Counted from the first letter of the stretch, positions 14,181 to 26,326 are shown. The stretch is DNA of 64,000 bases from Malurus cyaneus samueli (GCA_009741485.1 CM019214.1:2662913-2726912), one strand, 5' to 3'. Numbers and translations are program-made. Notes: generated by a model from the sequence alone, not told the origin.

Positions 14181-14329
14181 TCGGTTTTAGTGGATGTGTG
14201 ATGGAGCCAGTGATGATTGGTGTTCCCCAGTCTTACTGGGACTGATACTGGTTTTTTTGGTGACATGGACAACGGGATTGAGTGCACCCTCAGCAGGTTT
14301 ACTGATGACACTAAGCTGTGTGGTTCAGC

Positions 14330-14919
14330 TGTAAGAGACCATACAGAGACCTCACATCATCGACATGGACTGAGACTGAACACCCAAAACCCCAAGGGGA
14401 GAAAGGGGGACTTTTGCTCAAAGGAGTCCGCAGATCAAGGTGGGATGACTGCCAAGTTCCAGTTCCAGGCTGCTGAGTACAAGTGTAGCTTGGATGGTCG
14501 CACCGTTCCTGACTGAAGGCGAGGAGAGAACGGTACAGCCACAGCCCATGCTGCACACCTCATGGAACAATGGACATTCTTTCCCACCTCTTGGTTGGTT
14601 TTTCCAACTTCACAACCCCTGGCTGCTGCCACCCGCTTTCAAAAGACTATAAAGAGTCTCTCCTGAAAAGACCCTGATGGGATCCCCCCAACGACGTCGG
14701 CGAACCCATGGAATCCGGACCTCGAAGGACTCGTTGGAGCCTTGGTAGCTATAAACCCACTCTTTCTCTCTCTCACTTCTCTCTTTTTTCTGCTTCTCAC
14801 CCTCTTCTATCGAAAATCCAATAAAATTGTTCTGATTTTGAATAATACTTGCCCTCGTTTTTTTGCACTCTGAGATTCTGATAAGAACCCCTCCCGCTTG
14901 GGTTAAGTGGATTGTGACA
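14330..14919 (+). mobile_element. Solo LTR, family 2, inserted in CR1
   Basis: A 590-bp solo LTR from TGTAAGAGACC to GATTGTGACA, with CTATAAA boxes near 14,647 and 14,749 and CCAATAAAATTG near 14,818, all in plus orientation. It is flanked by a perfect 5-bp duplication, TCAGC (14,325-14,329 and 14,920-14,924), and CR1 ORF2 continues on either side, so the insertion point is exact. No internal proviral sequence remains. The long minus-strand open frame at 14,610-15,062 runs through this LTR and into CR1 and is spurious. Confidence 0.93.
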
Positions 14920-15031
14920 TCAGCCCACATGCTGGAGGGAAGGGATGCCATCCAGAGGGACCTGGGCAGGCTTGAGAGGTGGGCTCGTGCAAACTCGTGG
15001 TGTTCAATGAAGTGAACTGCACCTGCAGAAA

Positions 15032-15416
15032 TGTTGCAGAAGGGAAGACTCGGACCACTCAATATGAGTTATAAGGAGCTTCATTTATTGCAAACAAGTC
15101 TAAGTTTATATACATAATTAGCTCATACATATTCTGTAATACATATATCTCATAGGTCCACTCCTACACGTCAACTCCACCTTAATGATCATTTGCCAAT
15201 TTCCCTTATCTACTTATTTTCCCAGGGCACACACACAAGTATCTTGTAGGGATTTCCAGCGGCTTAAAAACAGATGTCCTTGCATTGCTTCATGCTTCAG
15301 AAAATTGTTCACACAATCTCAGCAATTATTCTAGCTGAGTGCGATACTTGTATTTTTCCATCTCGCTAAGGTGTAACATGTCTACGTGACCTTTCTCAGC
15401 TAGCCAGCCTTCCACA
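15032..15416 (-). mobile_element. Solo LTR, family 3 (6-bp TSD), inserted in CR1
   Basis: A 385-bp solo LTR read on the minus strand from TGTGGAAGGCTGG to TCTGCAACA. Its polyadenylation signal (GCAATAAATGAAG on the minus strand, near 15,080-15,091) and a TATATAAAC upstream set the direction. A perfect 6-bp duplication, CAGAAA, lies at 15,026-15,031 and 15,417-15,422, and CR1 resumes immediately after it. A diverged relative lies at about 60,610-61,013. The 6-bp duplication suggests a class II (ERVK-like) element. Confidence 0.92.
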
Positions 15417-16115
15417 CAGAAATCCCAGGTACAATCTATGGGTTGAGCAAAGAAGTGATTGAGAGCAACCCTGTGGAAAAAAATCTATGGGGTGAAAGTT
15501 GATGAAAAACCCGACATGAGCTGGCAGTGTGTCCTCACTGCCCAGAAAGCCAAACAAATCCTGGGCTGCGTCCAAAGGAATGGAGGCAGTGGGGTGAAGG
15601 AGGCGATTTCCCCTCTCTGCTCTGGGCTCCCCACCTGGAGCACTGTGTACGCTTCAGGTGCCCCCAACATGAGAAGGACACAGAACTGCGGAGCAAGTCC
15701 AGAGGAGGCCACAAACTTGAGAAGGGGACTGGAGCACCTCCCCTGTGAAAACAGGCTGAGAAAGGTGGGGCTGTTCAGCCTTAGAAAATAAGGAGGATAT
15801 GTGGAGACCCCATAGCAACCTTTGAGTATCTGAAGGGGAAGGTGAAGGGTTCTTCATCAAGAACTGTAGAGATGGAACGGGATGGTATAAATAGGTACAA
15901 ACAGAAAGAGGGGAGATTTAGGTTAGAAGAAATCCATTACTGTGAGGATGGTGAGACACTGGACCAGGCTGCCCGTGGAGGCTGTGGGTTCCCCAACTGG
16001 AAGTGTTCAAGGCCATGTTGGACAAAGCCTTGAGCAACCTATCCTATAAAGATGTGTGCCTGCCCAGGACAGAGGGTTGGGGGACAAAAGCCTTAAACTT
16101 AATGTGATTCTATTA

Positions 16116-17414
16116 ATGAATTATTAATGAATCCTGCATGAGGAATACAAACTGTGTCCTGAGCTCACAGCTCTGAGCCACCCCTGTGCCCTGCTCAAAG
16201 AGTGGGAAGCTCAGGTGCAGGGTGGAAGGATTGCTGGAGGGCCAAGAAAATCTGTAATGATTCTGAAGCTTCTTCTACTGCTCTTGGACATACTTGGGTG
16301 AATTCTGAGGCAGGGGACAGCAGAGGAAATAGAAGGGGTCAGACACCAAGGTACTTTGGGAGGCATTACACAGCACATGCACGTCCCACGTGTCTGGAGG
16401 AGTTTCTGAAGGCTGCCTGCAGTTCTAGGAAGAAGCCAGATCCTTTCCTGCCTCTGTACAACAGAAAGCCTGGTATATCTTAATTTCTTAAGATAGTTAC
16501 ATTTTATTTAGCTTCCCTTTCAGGAGAAATTGCCTCCACAGTTTTATTCTGCCTTGTTCACATGATAGCTTATGTGAAATGAAGCCCTCTTCCCATCTCT
16601 GTGCCATGATGCCGCCCCTTTTGTATTTAACTCTCTTTCTGTTTTGAAGAAGGATTGGTTTTTAATTTTCTGCCTGTGAAAACTGACGTTCTATGTTTTT
16701 GTCTAGAGGGTCTAACAGAAAATTACTATTACTAGCACAGCAAATGCAGGTTGTTTTTAGCTGTAACAAGAACAGTGTCTTTCTCCCCACTGCCCTCTAT
16801 GAGGGTTGGTTTGACTTTCTCCCCGAGAAAATCTTGCAACTGGTCTGGGTCACACCAGAAAACCCAACAACCCAACACCAATCACTCCTCCATATCCAAG
16901 AGATTCTGCAATGCCCCTGTTCCATGGTTTAGAGGAGGATAATTTGATCTGGGCAGTACATGGGAGAAAAACAACAATTCCCAGGTTCAATAACAAACTG
17001 GCCATTAACCCAGAGAGGATTCATGTTTTTCTCCTGGTTACCTTCTCTGAGAATTGCTTTGACTTTCTCATGGAGAAAACCTTACAACAGCTCTGGGTTA
17101 CACCAGCAAAGTTTAAACATGTTTGATGTGCCCAGGTCACACCGAGAGGAGAATTAGAGCAGTGGGAGCACTCGAGATCAGACATATCCTGGTTTGCCAT
17201 GATCTTCTGCCAGAGATTTCAGCTTCGACTGAAAATCAGTCCTCCTTTGCCCAGAACTTTGGCTGCTATCCCTGCAGAAAAACCTCCTCACCACTTTGCA
17301 GAGTAATCCTCTAATTTAATGTTACAAGCCATGCCTGAAGGCAAAGGTAACTGAGGTTCTTGTTATCAGATCCCTTGGGATGGATTGGAGTGCATGGACA
17401 CTAAAATATACCAG
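16116..17414. other. Unique DNA with a diverged duplicated block
   Basis: No gene is visible. Two blocks about 248 bp apart, roughly 16,785-16,860 and 17,033-17,110, share the pattern TTTGACTTTCTC...GAGAAAA...CTGGGT-ACACCAG and are diverged direct copies. The reading frames over them (16,693-16,932; 16,911-17,126) look similar for that reason only. Confidence 0.5.
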
Positions 17415-17664
17415 TTGCTTCTATAAATATATAATATTTATATATTTATAAACATATAATTATAATGTGTAGTAATAGTGTATATTGTATATTATATATA
17501 TTATATTTGCATGTTGCATATTGTAATTATATATATATATATAAAATATTATATATTATTATATCATTATATTATATTAATATATATATTATATATATTA
17601 TATTCATATATTATATATATATTCTATATATTTTATTTTTTATATTTATATTATATATTTCTTG
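17415..17664. repeat. AT-rich (TA)n simple-repeat tract
   Basis: About 250 bp made almost only of TATA, ATAT and TTATA units with no long perfect run. It produces meaningless frames rich in Tyr, Ile and Leu. Such tracts melt easily and are prone to length change and cruciform formation. Confidence 0.9.
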
Positions 17665-18279
17665 TGTTACAAAGCACCAAGAAATGATGACATTTTTGAA
17701 TGCTGTGTAGGTCAGTGCAAAAACGAGAAATGAGTCTGCACTTCTAATTAGCAAGAAGCTGTGGTGTGTGAGAGGTGACAAGAAGAGGATGACAGAACAA
17801 CACATGTAAAGGATGCTATTGTGAGCAACTGAGCACTTCTGAATCATTTCAGGGGCTGTGGGAAGTTTTGCAGTTGACTGCTGTTTGATTGATGCTAGAG
17901 AGCATTATAGCAAAACAACCTGAGGAAACAATCCTGGAACAAATTGAGGAATGAGCTAATTGATAGGGGGCAATTATCCACAGTGTGCGAAGGAATATTT
18001 CATTATGCTAATGTTTCCTTGAAAAATGGTGGCACTAAATAAGCTAATGGCTGAAAAATTATGACAGATAGCAATGAATCCTCAGACTAAGTACACACAG
18101 AATACAGGCACCCCACAGCAGATTTGGGTGTCAAAAATTCAGATCTACCATGTGATCTGGCAAGAGAGACACCCTGAGGGAACAGTTACTGCCCATGGCA
18201 AGGTAGCATCAACCAATCTGGAAAAATCTGTTCTTGGTTAAGCAAATTGCAGATAAATCCTACTCAACCACCTTCCATC
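17665..18279. other. Unique DNA, no gene seen
   Basis: No exon or repeat is recognised. The block 17,870-18,070 is AT-rich but not simple, with homeobox-like ATTATGCTAAT-type motifs; it could be conserved non-coding DNA, which only alignment can show. Confidence 0.4.
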
Positions 18280-18665
18280 TGTGGGGGAAAAGGCCCCACA
18301 AGCCCTGATTCTGAAACTCAGCCAATTATTGTGCATGACTGAGGCCTGGGAAAAGAAAGGGAGCGTTAACAGCCTGCATGGAGGGGAATAACACAACTAC
18401 TTGAGAAGATATTGAAATTGTAGAATTGATAATGCAGTGGCTGGAAATTATAAACATTATAATACTGTAGTTTTGCAACTAACACCATATGTTCTGATTA
18501 TATTAAAACAGCTGTTCTCTTGACCAATGTATTGTTGAACAAATGTATACTCTGGTGCTAAGTGGATAAAAGAGGCTTGTTCCCACAATAAGTTCTTCTT
18601 TCTTTCTGTTTTTTCACCCACTTTTGTGTGTTTTGTATCTATTCTTTTTTGTCGCTGTTTGGCCA
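18280..18665 (+). mobile_element. Solo LTR, family 1, plus orientation
   Basis: A 386-bp copy running TGTGGGG to GTTTGGCCA. It has the family's TATA-like GATAAAAG at about 18,565, followed by CACAATAAGTTC, where the other copies have AATAAA, so its polyadenylation signal is mutated. Its 3' end lacks the last nine or so bases (GCAGTGACA) seen in the other three copies. The flanks TCCATC (18,274-18,279) and CCCATC (18,666-18,671) match at five of six bases, consistent with a slightly decayed 6-bp duplication. Confidence 0.85.
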
Positions 18666-20784
18666 CCCATCCTTTCAACCTGAGGAATTCACAGTGCAGG
18701 AATTCTTGACCTGCTGATTTGACAGTTAATATCACCAGACTACAGAGATCACTCCTATACCAATCCATCTGTTGAGATCAGAGTTTGTGCTTCCAGTTGT
18801 GCTCTGCCTCTGCCATTAGTGGCTTCAGGAAATTTCAGAACAAATTTTGAGCTAATTTCAAATCAGAGGGTGGATCACACCTCCCTGGAAAACTGAAAGC
18901 AAGGAAAAAAAATCCTCTGCTTAACTTTCTTGCGCATTTCCAAGATTTCTTACTTATTGCTGAAGATGCTACACATCAGTAAGTAATTTTTGTCTAAAAG
19001 AATGATATGATTCTTGTATCCAGTACCAGAAACAAGAAGAAGTCAATGAATGCATGAGAAATACGTGCAATAAGGACCTCTGTCCTAAGTAATCTCCTGA
19101 AAAAACAGGACTGAATGAAGCAGCAGAAGTTGCCTTTAGGGATGGTGTCTGGATCCTCACTTATATGGGATGATCTCTTGGTTTGTCCTTTGAGATCTTT
19201 CTGGAACTGATCCAACTTTGAAAGAAGGTGATTACCATGAAGAAAAGTATTTTCCAGACTGATCCAAAATCAGACAAGACTGAGGAATTATTATATATAG
19301 AATGGCCCAAATTGGAATAAGGACAGTTCTATTTAGTTTTTGTATAATAGGCTTGCAAAGCATTTAGTTCATGCCCTGGTATACATTTATGGTGACATGC
19401 TGTCTCAAGTACTCAAAAATAGTATGTAGGATGCTAAAGATGAATTATTTATGACCTTTCATTTGGTCTGTTCTAAGAAGTAGTTAGATTATCATCCTTT
19501 TGTGATTGACAGTTTCCTCAAAGTGTCTGACAGGTACTTCCAACCATAATTTTTATCCCATGTTTTAACAGGTACGTACATATTATACTGATAAAACTTT
19601 CATTGGCTTCTATGGGAGCAGTGAATTCTGCATATTTAGTAAATCTCAGCTTCAGAATCGCATTCATGTAGATTGAAATCTTAAACTCCCAGTGACTCAT
19701 TAGATTTAAAATGAAGTCTCCTCAGAGGCTTTTGAGTTTTTTGGACTCATGTGCACATATGCTTATGGGGATGAGTCAAATGCTGTAACTTTCGAGTATT
19801 CAGAACAATCTTGCTCTTGAACTTCAGAAAATTTTAACACTGAATTTTCAAGTTATTTAAGAAAAAATATAAAGAGAAAAAGTAAATAGAAACAAAAAGG
19901 GAGTATTGGAAGTGTCACACTGTGTGAAGTGCATGTATGTGCCTAGAATTTTGTTATGAAGGCATTTGACAAAACCACTGTGAAAATTTCTGTCAGTGAT
20001 TTTATTCTCTTCCATCAGCTTAGAGCCACACAAATAGCACTGTCACTTCACAAAAATGTCATGCTTGGAATTCACCAAATAGTGTTTTATTGTTATCTAT
20101 AGTTCAGGTTGGTTTGTTTACTATTCTGAAGAAGTATGGAAAAATTCTATTGGAAATGCATGAGTGTGAGAAAGTTTATATTTTAAACTTCAGCTATTTT
20201 GGAGTTATTGAAATTTGTACAATGTACTGGTATCTTTATTAGTATTACATGGGTTGCAACAAACTTTTTATCAGTTTGTCACTCAAAAGACAATTCAGCC
20301 AAGGGACATCAATTTTCTTCTACTCATGCACAAGCATCCTCCTTGGAAGTTACTATTTCCATTATTTCCTTCTGCTTGAGAGAGACTTTAACCTCGCCTA
20401 AGTTTCTAGATTTTAACCTTGTCACTTTAATAGTTGCATTCCCAGGTCTGCCACATGCCACTCACTTCCTCTGCCCTTTAACTGGTGAGTAAAATACAAG
20501 TAAAATACAAAATTCCATCATTTCCCCGTGAAGGAATCTGTTTCCAGCACCACCTACCAGTTGTGAGAAGTCCTCCCAGTCATCTTTGGACTGGGAATGG
20601 CTCCACTCCGGCCACTGTTACTGGTGCTGCTTTTTCTCACAAGAAAATTCTGTCATTTCTCCCACTGCTGCTCTTTGTCTTTCTTGTTCTACTTCTGAAA
20701 CCTGAGGGGGCTTATACTCTTTCCTAGATTTTTTTTCTCCTTTTTCCTATTTTTTTTTTCATTCTGGAAATTTTATGCATAAAT
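18666..20784. other. Unique AT-rich DNA, no gene seen
   Basis: No coding exon, RNA gene or classifiable repeat is visible up to the approximate left edge of the inverted duplication. The edge is not sharp: similarity to the right arm fades out between about 20,780 and 20,900. Confidence 0.45.
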
Positions 20785-21596
20785 TCTCAATGAAGAAATT
20801 CATTTCTTGTTCCTTGTAGGGCAATGTAGACTTGCCCTCTCACCAGCAACCTTCTGGTTACTTCACTCATACATGCTCAAACGTTTACACCTGACAACAG
20901 CGCAAACAGAAAAAAAAAAATCTCTTCTTTCTTACTAGACATCTCCAAATTCTAGAGTAGGAACTGGTAAATTGTATGGCTAATCTGACCCATGCTTCCC
21001 AAACCATCAGCCATCTGTTCTTGAGCCATCTGGATTTGCTTTGATTCCTGATGGGCAGATAGTGGTACTGAAAGGAAACATGTGTTAAAACAGAGAAAAA
21101 TAAATGTCACCAGCGTGGAACTTTAAACAGAGATATTAAATGTAAGACACTAGAGACAGCAAAGTTTCTTCTTCTTCTGAATAATGAGGAATTTCCATAA
21201 TTTTCAAAAGATATGGTCTTTTCACAATGAAAAAAAAAAAACCCAAAAACACTTAAAAAGTGGTTCCTACTTAAATTTCAAATCACTGTCGTTTTTCAGC
21301 ACAAAAGGATGACCATCTATCTTTATTACAGCAAAAAATGTCAGGGAAACATACAACAGTAGCTCTCTGACATTTTACTTTGTCACTAATAAGGAAGTGA
21401 ATTGATGTTGGTCTTACTGTGAATTGAATGCTTTTTCCCCACCATTCATTCAGTAAAAAAACAGGTTTGATTTTTCTCCTACAGCAATGTACACATTAGT
21501 TAATCATACTCAAAGCTGCACCCAAACCTCAAAACCTCAGAGATTTGTGACCTTTTAAATGTGAGCACAGCATCTGTAGGACTGGTGCATCTCTAA

Positions 21597-21842
21597 ACAC
21601 AATTTCCCTGTTTGGTTATTTTAGAGGCTACAAGAGCCCAGTTGTGTTTAGCTACCAGGACACTGCAGCAAAGTCCAAAAATGGGTTATTTCACAATAGT
21701 CTTTGATTCAATAACAAAAAAGTACTTAGCCAGCATTGTCTGTGAAAAAAATGCTGTATTTGCATCTGGATATACAAGAGTGAATTCTGTTATGCAGGCA
21801 GCATCCCAAGCAATTGGAAAGCTGCAAACCCCATACCTGTAA
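21597..21842 (+). other. Unidentified open frame in left arm (possible exon)
   Basis: After a stop at 21,594-21,596 an open frame of about 80 codons runs to a stop at 21,840-21,842 without an ATG near its start; the first internal Met is in SPKMGYFTIVFD. A pyrimidine-rich stretch ending TTATTTTAG at 21,616-21,624 would make a plausible splice acceptor. The predicted protein is not low-complexity (for example KKYLASIVCEKNAVFASGY) and the frame is intact in both arms, but the arms are so similar that this is weak evidence of selection. I do not recognise the family. It may be a chance frame or a relic exon. Confidence 0.25.
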
Positions 21843-21856
21843 CCTGCACACAGCCA

Positions 21857-22081
21857 GACAACAACCTTTGCTCACATCCCATAATTTCACCACCTTAAGT
21901 GGTTTTTACACTCTTTCAGCCTTTGAATGAGGGAAAGTGGCAAAGTTTTGCTGAAATCACTGCTATTTCATGCAAGATCATAGGGTGGTAAATAAAATTT
22001 TAAGCCAGATAATAAATAGTTTCAATGCATATTCATTTTAGGTGTTTATATAATAATATTTTTAACAAAATGCTTTCTCAA
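21857..22081. repeat. 225-bp direct repeat, copy 1 (left arm)
   Basis: Sequence from GACAACAACCTTTGCTCAC to TGCTTTCTCAA recurs in direct orientation at 23,951-24,189, and both copies recur inverted in the right arm (38,916-39,141 and 36,812-37,053). It does not show paired TG...CA ends or a primer-binding site, so I read it as a segmental duplication rather than LTRs of one element. Confidence 0.8.
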
Positions 22082-22104
22082 GTCCCTCACACCCACTCAG
22101 TGCA

Positions 22105-22168
22105 GGTCAGTGCTTCTTTGAAATATCTCAGTGTTTCTTTGAAATATTTCAGTGTTTCTTTGACAAAG
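22105..22168. repeat. Three tandem units of about 20 bp
   Basis: The unit CAGTGTTTCTTTGAAATAT occurs three times in a row with small differences, the first being CAGTGCTTC. It is also present in the right arm near 38,835-38,890. Confidence 0.8.
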
Positions 22169-22496
22169 GAGTGCCTCCTGAGCCCTGCATCATGAACAAC
22201 TGGATGCAAAGAGGAGCTGGTACAACCTAAAAGTGGGAACTTTGTGTTTTTATAACAGACACTTCAGTTTCATAAATCACATCTAGAATTACAGAAAGAG
22301 TTAAAAGGCAGGGTTTGGATTGTAAATCAAAGTTGCAGTGTCCTGGTTTGGCTTTCCCAGAATCTGTCTTTGTCCTCATGCCATGTAATGTTTTTATTGA
22401 TGACTCAGTATGAAACTTTTACTGATAAAGCTGGTGGGTGTACAGATACCAGAGGAATTTCAAATGAAGCAGGGAACACATCGTGTACAAAGAAGC

Positions 22497-22499
<3 letters not shown>

Positions 22500-22537
<38 letters not shown>
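22500..22537. repeat. Poly-A tract, 38 bp
   Basis: An uninterrupted A run, matched by a 42-bp T run at 38,458-38,499 in the right arm. It may be a retroposon tail, but no source gene or SINE head was recognised upstream. Exact length is unreliable in either assembly copy. Confidence 0.9.
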
Positions 22538-22539
<2 letters not shown>

Positions 22540-23692
22540 GAAGGCAAAATCTGTGCAATTTTAGTGGTTTAATGTAGAAGCAGGACACAAAGCCAGATGT
22601 CATTCTTATGGAACAGCAAACTTAGACTTAGAAAATGATAATTCTAAAATCAATTTTCAAACCACAGTGGATAATCTGTTAAGTATGAGCTACAGTAAAA
22701 TGTTGTAGCTAAGAGGGATAACAGACTTGGGAAATTCTATCATCTGCCAAATTGGCACCAGGATACAGTCCAGAGACAGTATCCACATTTTGACAAGGTA
22801 TCAGACTAGAACCATGAGAAATATAAAAGGATTGGAAAACAAATCCTAAAATGAATGACTCAAAGACCTGAATTGATTAAGCTTATCAAAGAAAGTTGAG
22901 ACCTAGGCTGAGTGCAAACAAAGGACAAACAAGCCAATGGTGGAGGGATATCCAAACCAACTGACAAAGTCCTGGAAAGATACTACAGCTGGAAGCTGAA
23001 ACTCCAGCCATTCAGGCAAAAAATACCAGATCCATATTATTATACCTCTAACTCCAGTTGGGGTAGCTTTTTTTCAAAAGATGCAGTTTAGTACTGTAAC
23101 AAATTCCCCCAGTAAACTCCCACACCCTTCCTCTCGGGGAGATCAGAGCTGATCACGGTGTTGCTCTCTGACTATAGATTACAAGTGGTACAGGAAAAAT
23201 TAGGCATATTATGAAAAATATTCAGTCAAAATTCTGTCCTGTTCCACTGGGAGAGTGAAATGACAATGAGCAGATGGAATATGATTTGTACATTATAGTG
23301 GGATTTGTCTTTCTTATTTCCACTGGCAGAAGATAGCCTAATGTAGTTGGCTCTTCCAGTTATCTCTATTGTCATTGGAAAAGGAGAGAAGCATCCCCAG
23401 AAGACTACTCAACCCTTCTATCTCATTTCTTGATTATAGAGTAAGCATAGATAACCAGATAACTATTTTTAAACAGATAAACTTGGGGAAAAAAATGGTC
23501 CCACCATAAAGGGAAAGGAACAACCAGTCACATGTGAATGATTGTTATTTCCTGGTAAATTTAATTTTACAAAACTGCATTTCATGAAATCATTCATAAA
23601 GGCCAAATCACTCATAAATCGCAAATTTACAAATCATTCACAAAGGCCTAATAACTGAATAAGTAAAAAAATATTTGTTCATCGGATAAGAA

Positions 23693-23764
23693 TTTTGGGG
23701 GGGGCTGGACCTAAATGATCTCCATAGGTCTCTTCCAACCCTATCAATTCTGTGATTCTGTAAC
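23693..23764 (+). mobile_element. CR1 3' tail fragment (left arm)
   Basis: About 70 bp matching the 3' end of CR1 in sense orientation: a CTGGACCTAAATGATCTCC-type segment, CTCTTCCAACCCTAT, and the terminal CTGTGATTCTG repeats. It is a severely 5'-truncated insertion, as usual for CR1. The inverted counterpart is at 37,235-37,308. Confidence 0.88.
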
Positions 23765-23950
23765 CGTTTGCCATTTAAATATTATTTGTTAAATTATTTT
23801 CTGTAGCTTTGTTATCACGATTATTCAAACCCTGCTGAAGCAGTGTCCACAGGACTTTGATACAACACAAAATCTCATCAGGAAAAAAATGTGTTTAAAA
23901 GATGCCATTAGTCCAGTTCAATCACAAGAAAAAGCAATGTTCATCGTTAC

Positions 23951-24189
23951 GACAACAACCTTTGCTCACATCCCATAATTTCACCTACTTAATGTTTTTT
24001 TACACTCTTCAGCCATGTCAAGCTTTGAAGTGAGAGAAAGTGCAAGTTTGCTGAAACACCTGCATTTCAGTAAGATCATAGGATGTAAATGCGATTTTAA
24101 GCGCTGAAAAGTAAATAGAGTTTCAAAATGCATATTCATTTAAGATTCCACTCCATAATAATATTCTTTAAACAAAAATGCTTTCTCAA
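23951..24189. repeat. Direct repeat, copy 2 (left arm)
   Basis: Second copy of the 225-bp block at 21,857-22,081, with many small indels compared with copy 1. Its inverted counterpart at 36,812-37,053 has fewer, so some of the differences here are probably consensus errors. Confidence 0.78.
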
Positions 24190-24762
24190 AAGCAGAAATT
24201 CATCAAATATATATGACATTCATTCAGTTAAATTGTCAAGAGGGTATTTCCATGTATTTTCATTTTCAGTAGTGTTGAATCAAGGCCAAAGCCCCAAATG
24301 TGAAGAAACTTTGACTCAGCCTTGAATACTGAATTACATGTATAGAACATGAATTAAAAGAAGAAGCCAGACTTGAAGGAGTTTTCAGTGGCAAAGCAGA
24401 GGCTGATAGGAGTTATCAGCTGCAATATTTGTGTCATTAATAGACCAGGAGCTATTTTGAGCAATGCACAAGCTGACACAGACACAGATCTGCCCTTGTC
24501 TTTACTCAATCTGCTGTTCCCAATACCTGCTGCCCCAACAGCCATGGTATCCTATAAAATTCATTTATAAATCTCTGCTTTAAGATATTTAGGCTGTATT
24601 TGCTGCGAGCAGTCTGAGTGTGGGAACAAAATGCTCTCATCTTTCATGAAGAAGCACAGCCCAGTTCAGAAGTGGGCATCAGTCACGGATATCCCGGAAT
24701 GCACGCTGATGTTCAGAGCCCCAAAAGGTCACAAAAACAAATGAGGAGAGCTGAAGCTCTTC

Positions 24763-25391
24763 TGTAAGAGACCGTACGTAAATCCCTTGACTGTCTCACC
24801 ATCTTGTGAGATGGCCGAGACTGAACACGCCGATAACGCCCAAGGGGAACGAAAGGACTTTTGCTCATAGAAGTCCGAGCCAGATCGAGGTGGGATGTCT
24901 GCCAAGTGCCGGTACTCAGTCTGCTAAACAATGTGTAAGCTACAGATGACTGCACTGTTCTTACTGTGAAGGCGGAGGAGAACTCCATGGTTTGTGCTGT
25001 ATACCTTACAAAACAATGGACATTCTTTCCCCACCTCTTGGCCAGTTTTCCCCCGCTTCGGAACCCCTTGGCCAGCTGCCACACGCTTTCGAAAAGACTA
25101 TAAAGAGTGTCTCTGAAAAGACCCTGACGGAATCCCCCAATGGACGCTGGCGAACCCATGGAATCCGGACCTCGAAGGGACTCGTCGGAGCCATTTGGTA
25201 GCTATAACCGCACTCTCTCTTACTCTTTCCTCTCTCTCTCTGCACTTCTCTTCTCACCCTCTCTGATCACAAAATATCCAATAAAATTGTTCATGATTTT
25301 TAATATTTACTTGCCCCTCGTTTCTTTTGCACTCTGAGATTCTGATAACGAACCCCTCACAACTCCCGCTTGAGTTAAGTGGATCGTGGCA
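24763..25391 (+). mobile_element. Solo LTR, family 2, left-arm copy
   Basis: A 629-bp solo LTR from TGTAAGAGACC to CGTGGCA (the family end TGTGACA with two changes), with CTATAAAG near 25,098 and CCAATAAAATTG near 25,279. The flanks TCTTC (24,758-24,762) and TCCTC (25,392-25,396) agree at four of five positions. The same insertion with the same flanks is in the right arm (35,608-36,240), so it was present before the inverted duplication formed. Confidence 0.92.
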
Positions 25392-26286
25392 TCCTCACAA
25401 GACATTTCCATGCTCCACAGGTTTCCTTCTGCAGAAGAGGCCATCAGGGAGCTCCTCGGATGATTTTCCAGTTCAAGTCAGCCATAAAGTAGCATTTGGC
25501 ACCAGATCCAATCACTCAACGCTTTGACAGAGCTCAGATCTGAATCCCAATGCATTGACCAGGCTGATTTTTACCTTTAAAACCATGTTCCAGTTAAATG
25601 AGCCCTTTCTAGAAACTTAGGAAGGGACGTGTAATTTAGAAGAGTGGAAAGTGTTATTTTAAGGTTGATTAATTGAGCAGGCACCATGCTGAACACCACT
25701 TCCAGAGGCAAGGGATGCACTGTGTTACCAAATGATTATTTAATGACTCATAATCCCTGTGCATGAGATGTCACTCCTGAGGAATTAGTTTTAAATGGGG
25801 TAGTAGTGTCTACTCAAGATGTGGAGCTAGATGTCAAATCACCATAATAACTACTATTTTGCATCAGCCAACATCAAATTTCAGCACCTTGTGGCTGGAA
25901 TCACTAATGCATATATCCACTGCTGGAATGATTCATGACTGCCGTGTAAGAAAAATTATTTACAAAAAGCTTTCAGTGCCAAATGGTGTACTTCAATAAA
26001 TTAAACTTTGAACCAAAATATTTATATTCCTGCTTTTGAATATCCAGTTTAGCACTTGCCAATTGGGTTGGCAAACTGCCCTCCTGTAATTGTTATCCAG
26101 CTGCTACCTACATGCAAAACACATGCAGCATCTCACGGCAGAATATGGTTCACAGATTTAACAAAAACATGAACAAATGGAAGAGATCCAGAGGCAACAA
26201 ATTTTGTATGCCTGATTTGCAGGATTCCTCATTTCATCTTGCCTTCAACAACACAGTTGTAATAAGACCCACTTGTTGCAACTTCC

Positions 26287-26326
26287 AAAAAAACAAAAAA
26301 AAAAAACAAAAAAAAAAAACTAAAAA
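26287..26326. repeat. A-rich tract with interruptions
   Basis: A run of A broken by single C and T bases. Its counterparts are the pure A run at 29,345-29,375 and the pure T run at 34,676-34,710; the direct central copy begins at this tract, next to an assembly gap. Confidence 0.85.

Larger units (their letters stand above)
14180..16115 (+). mobile_element. CR1 LINE fragment, interrupted by two LTRs
   Basis: A degenerate, 5'-truncated plus-strand copy of the avian non-LTR retrotransposon CR1. Piece one (about 14,180-14,329) translates around DNGIECTLSRFTDDTKLCG, the CR1 ORF2 reverse-transcriptase segment that includes the conserved F-x-DD-like core, here FTDD. The frame resumes at 14,925-15,031 (EGRDAIQRDLGRLERWA-like) after a family 2 LTR, and again from 15,423 after a family 3 LTR. 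From there the C-terminal region is readable with frameshifts and stops: EKP-DMSWQCVLTAQKAK, then a GLEHLP...RLRKVGLFSL segment. The copy ends near 16,115 in the usual CR1 3' tail (GTGATTCTATTAATGAAT). It is inactive. The order of events is CR1 first, then both LTRs, because each LTR carries a duplication of CR1 sequence. Confidence 0.9.

Noticed and set aside
14325..15422. The two LTRs inside CR1 as the two ends of one provirus
   Set aside because: They belong to different families, face opposite ways, and each has its own target duplication.
17465..17710. 81-codon frame rich in Tyr and Ile
   Set aside because: Product of the (TA)-rich tract.
21857..24189. The 225-bp direct repeats as LTRs of a 2.3-kb element
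   Set aside because: No paired TG...CA termini, no primer-binding site or polypurine tract, no target duplication, and the interior holds only a CR1 tail and poly-A.
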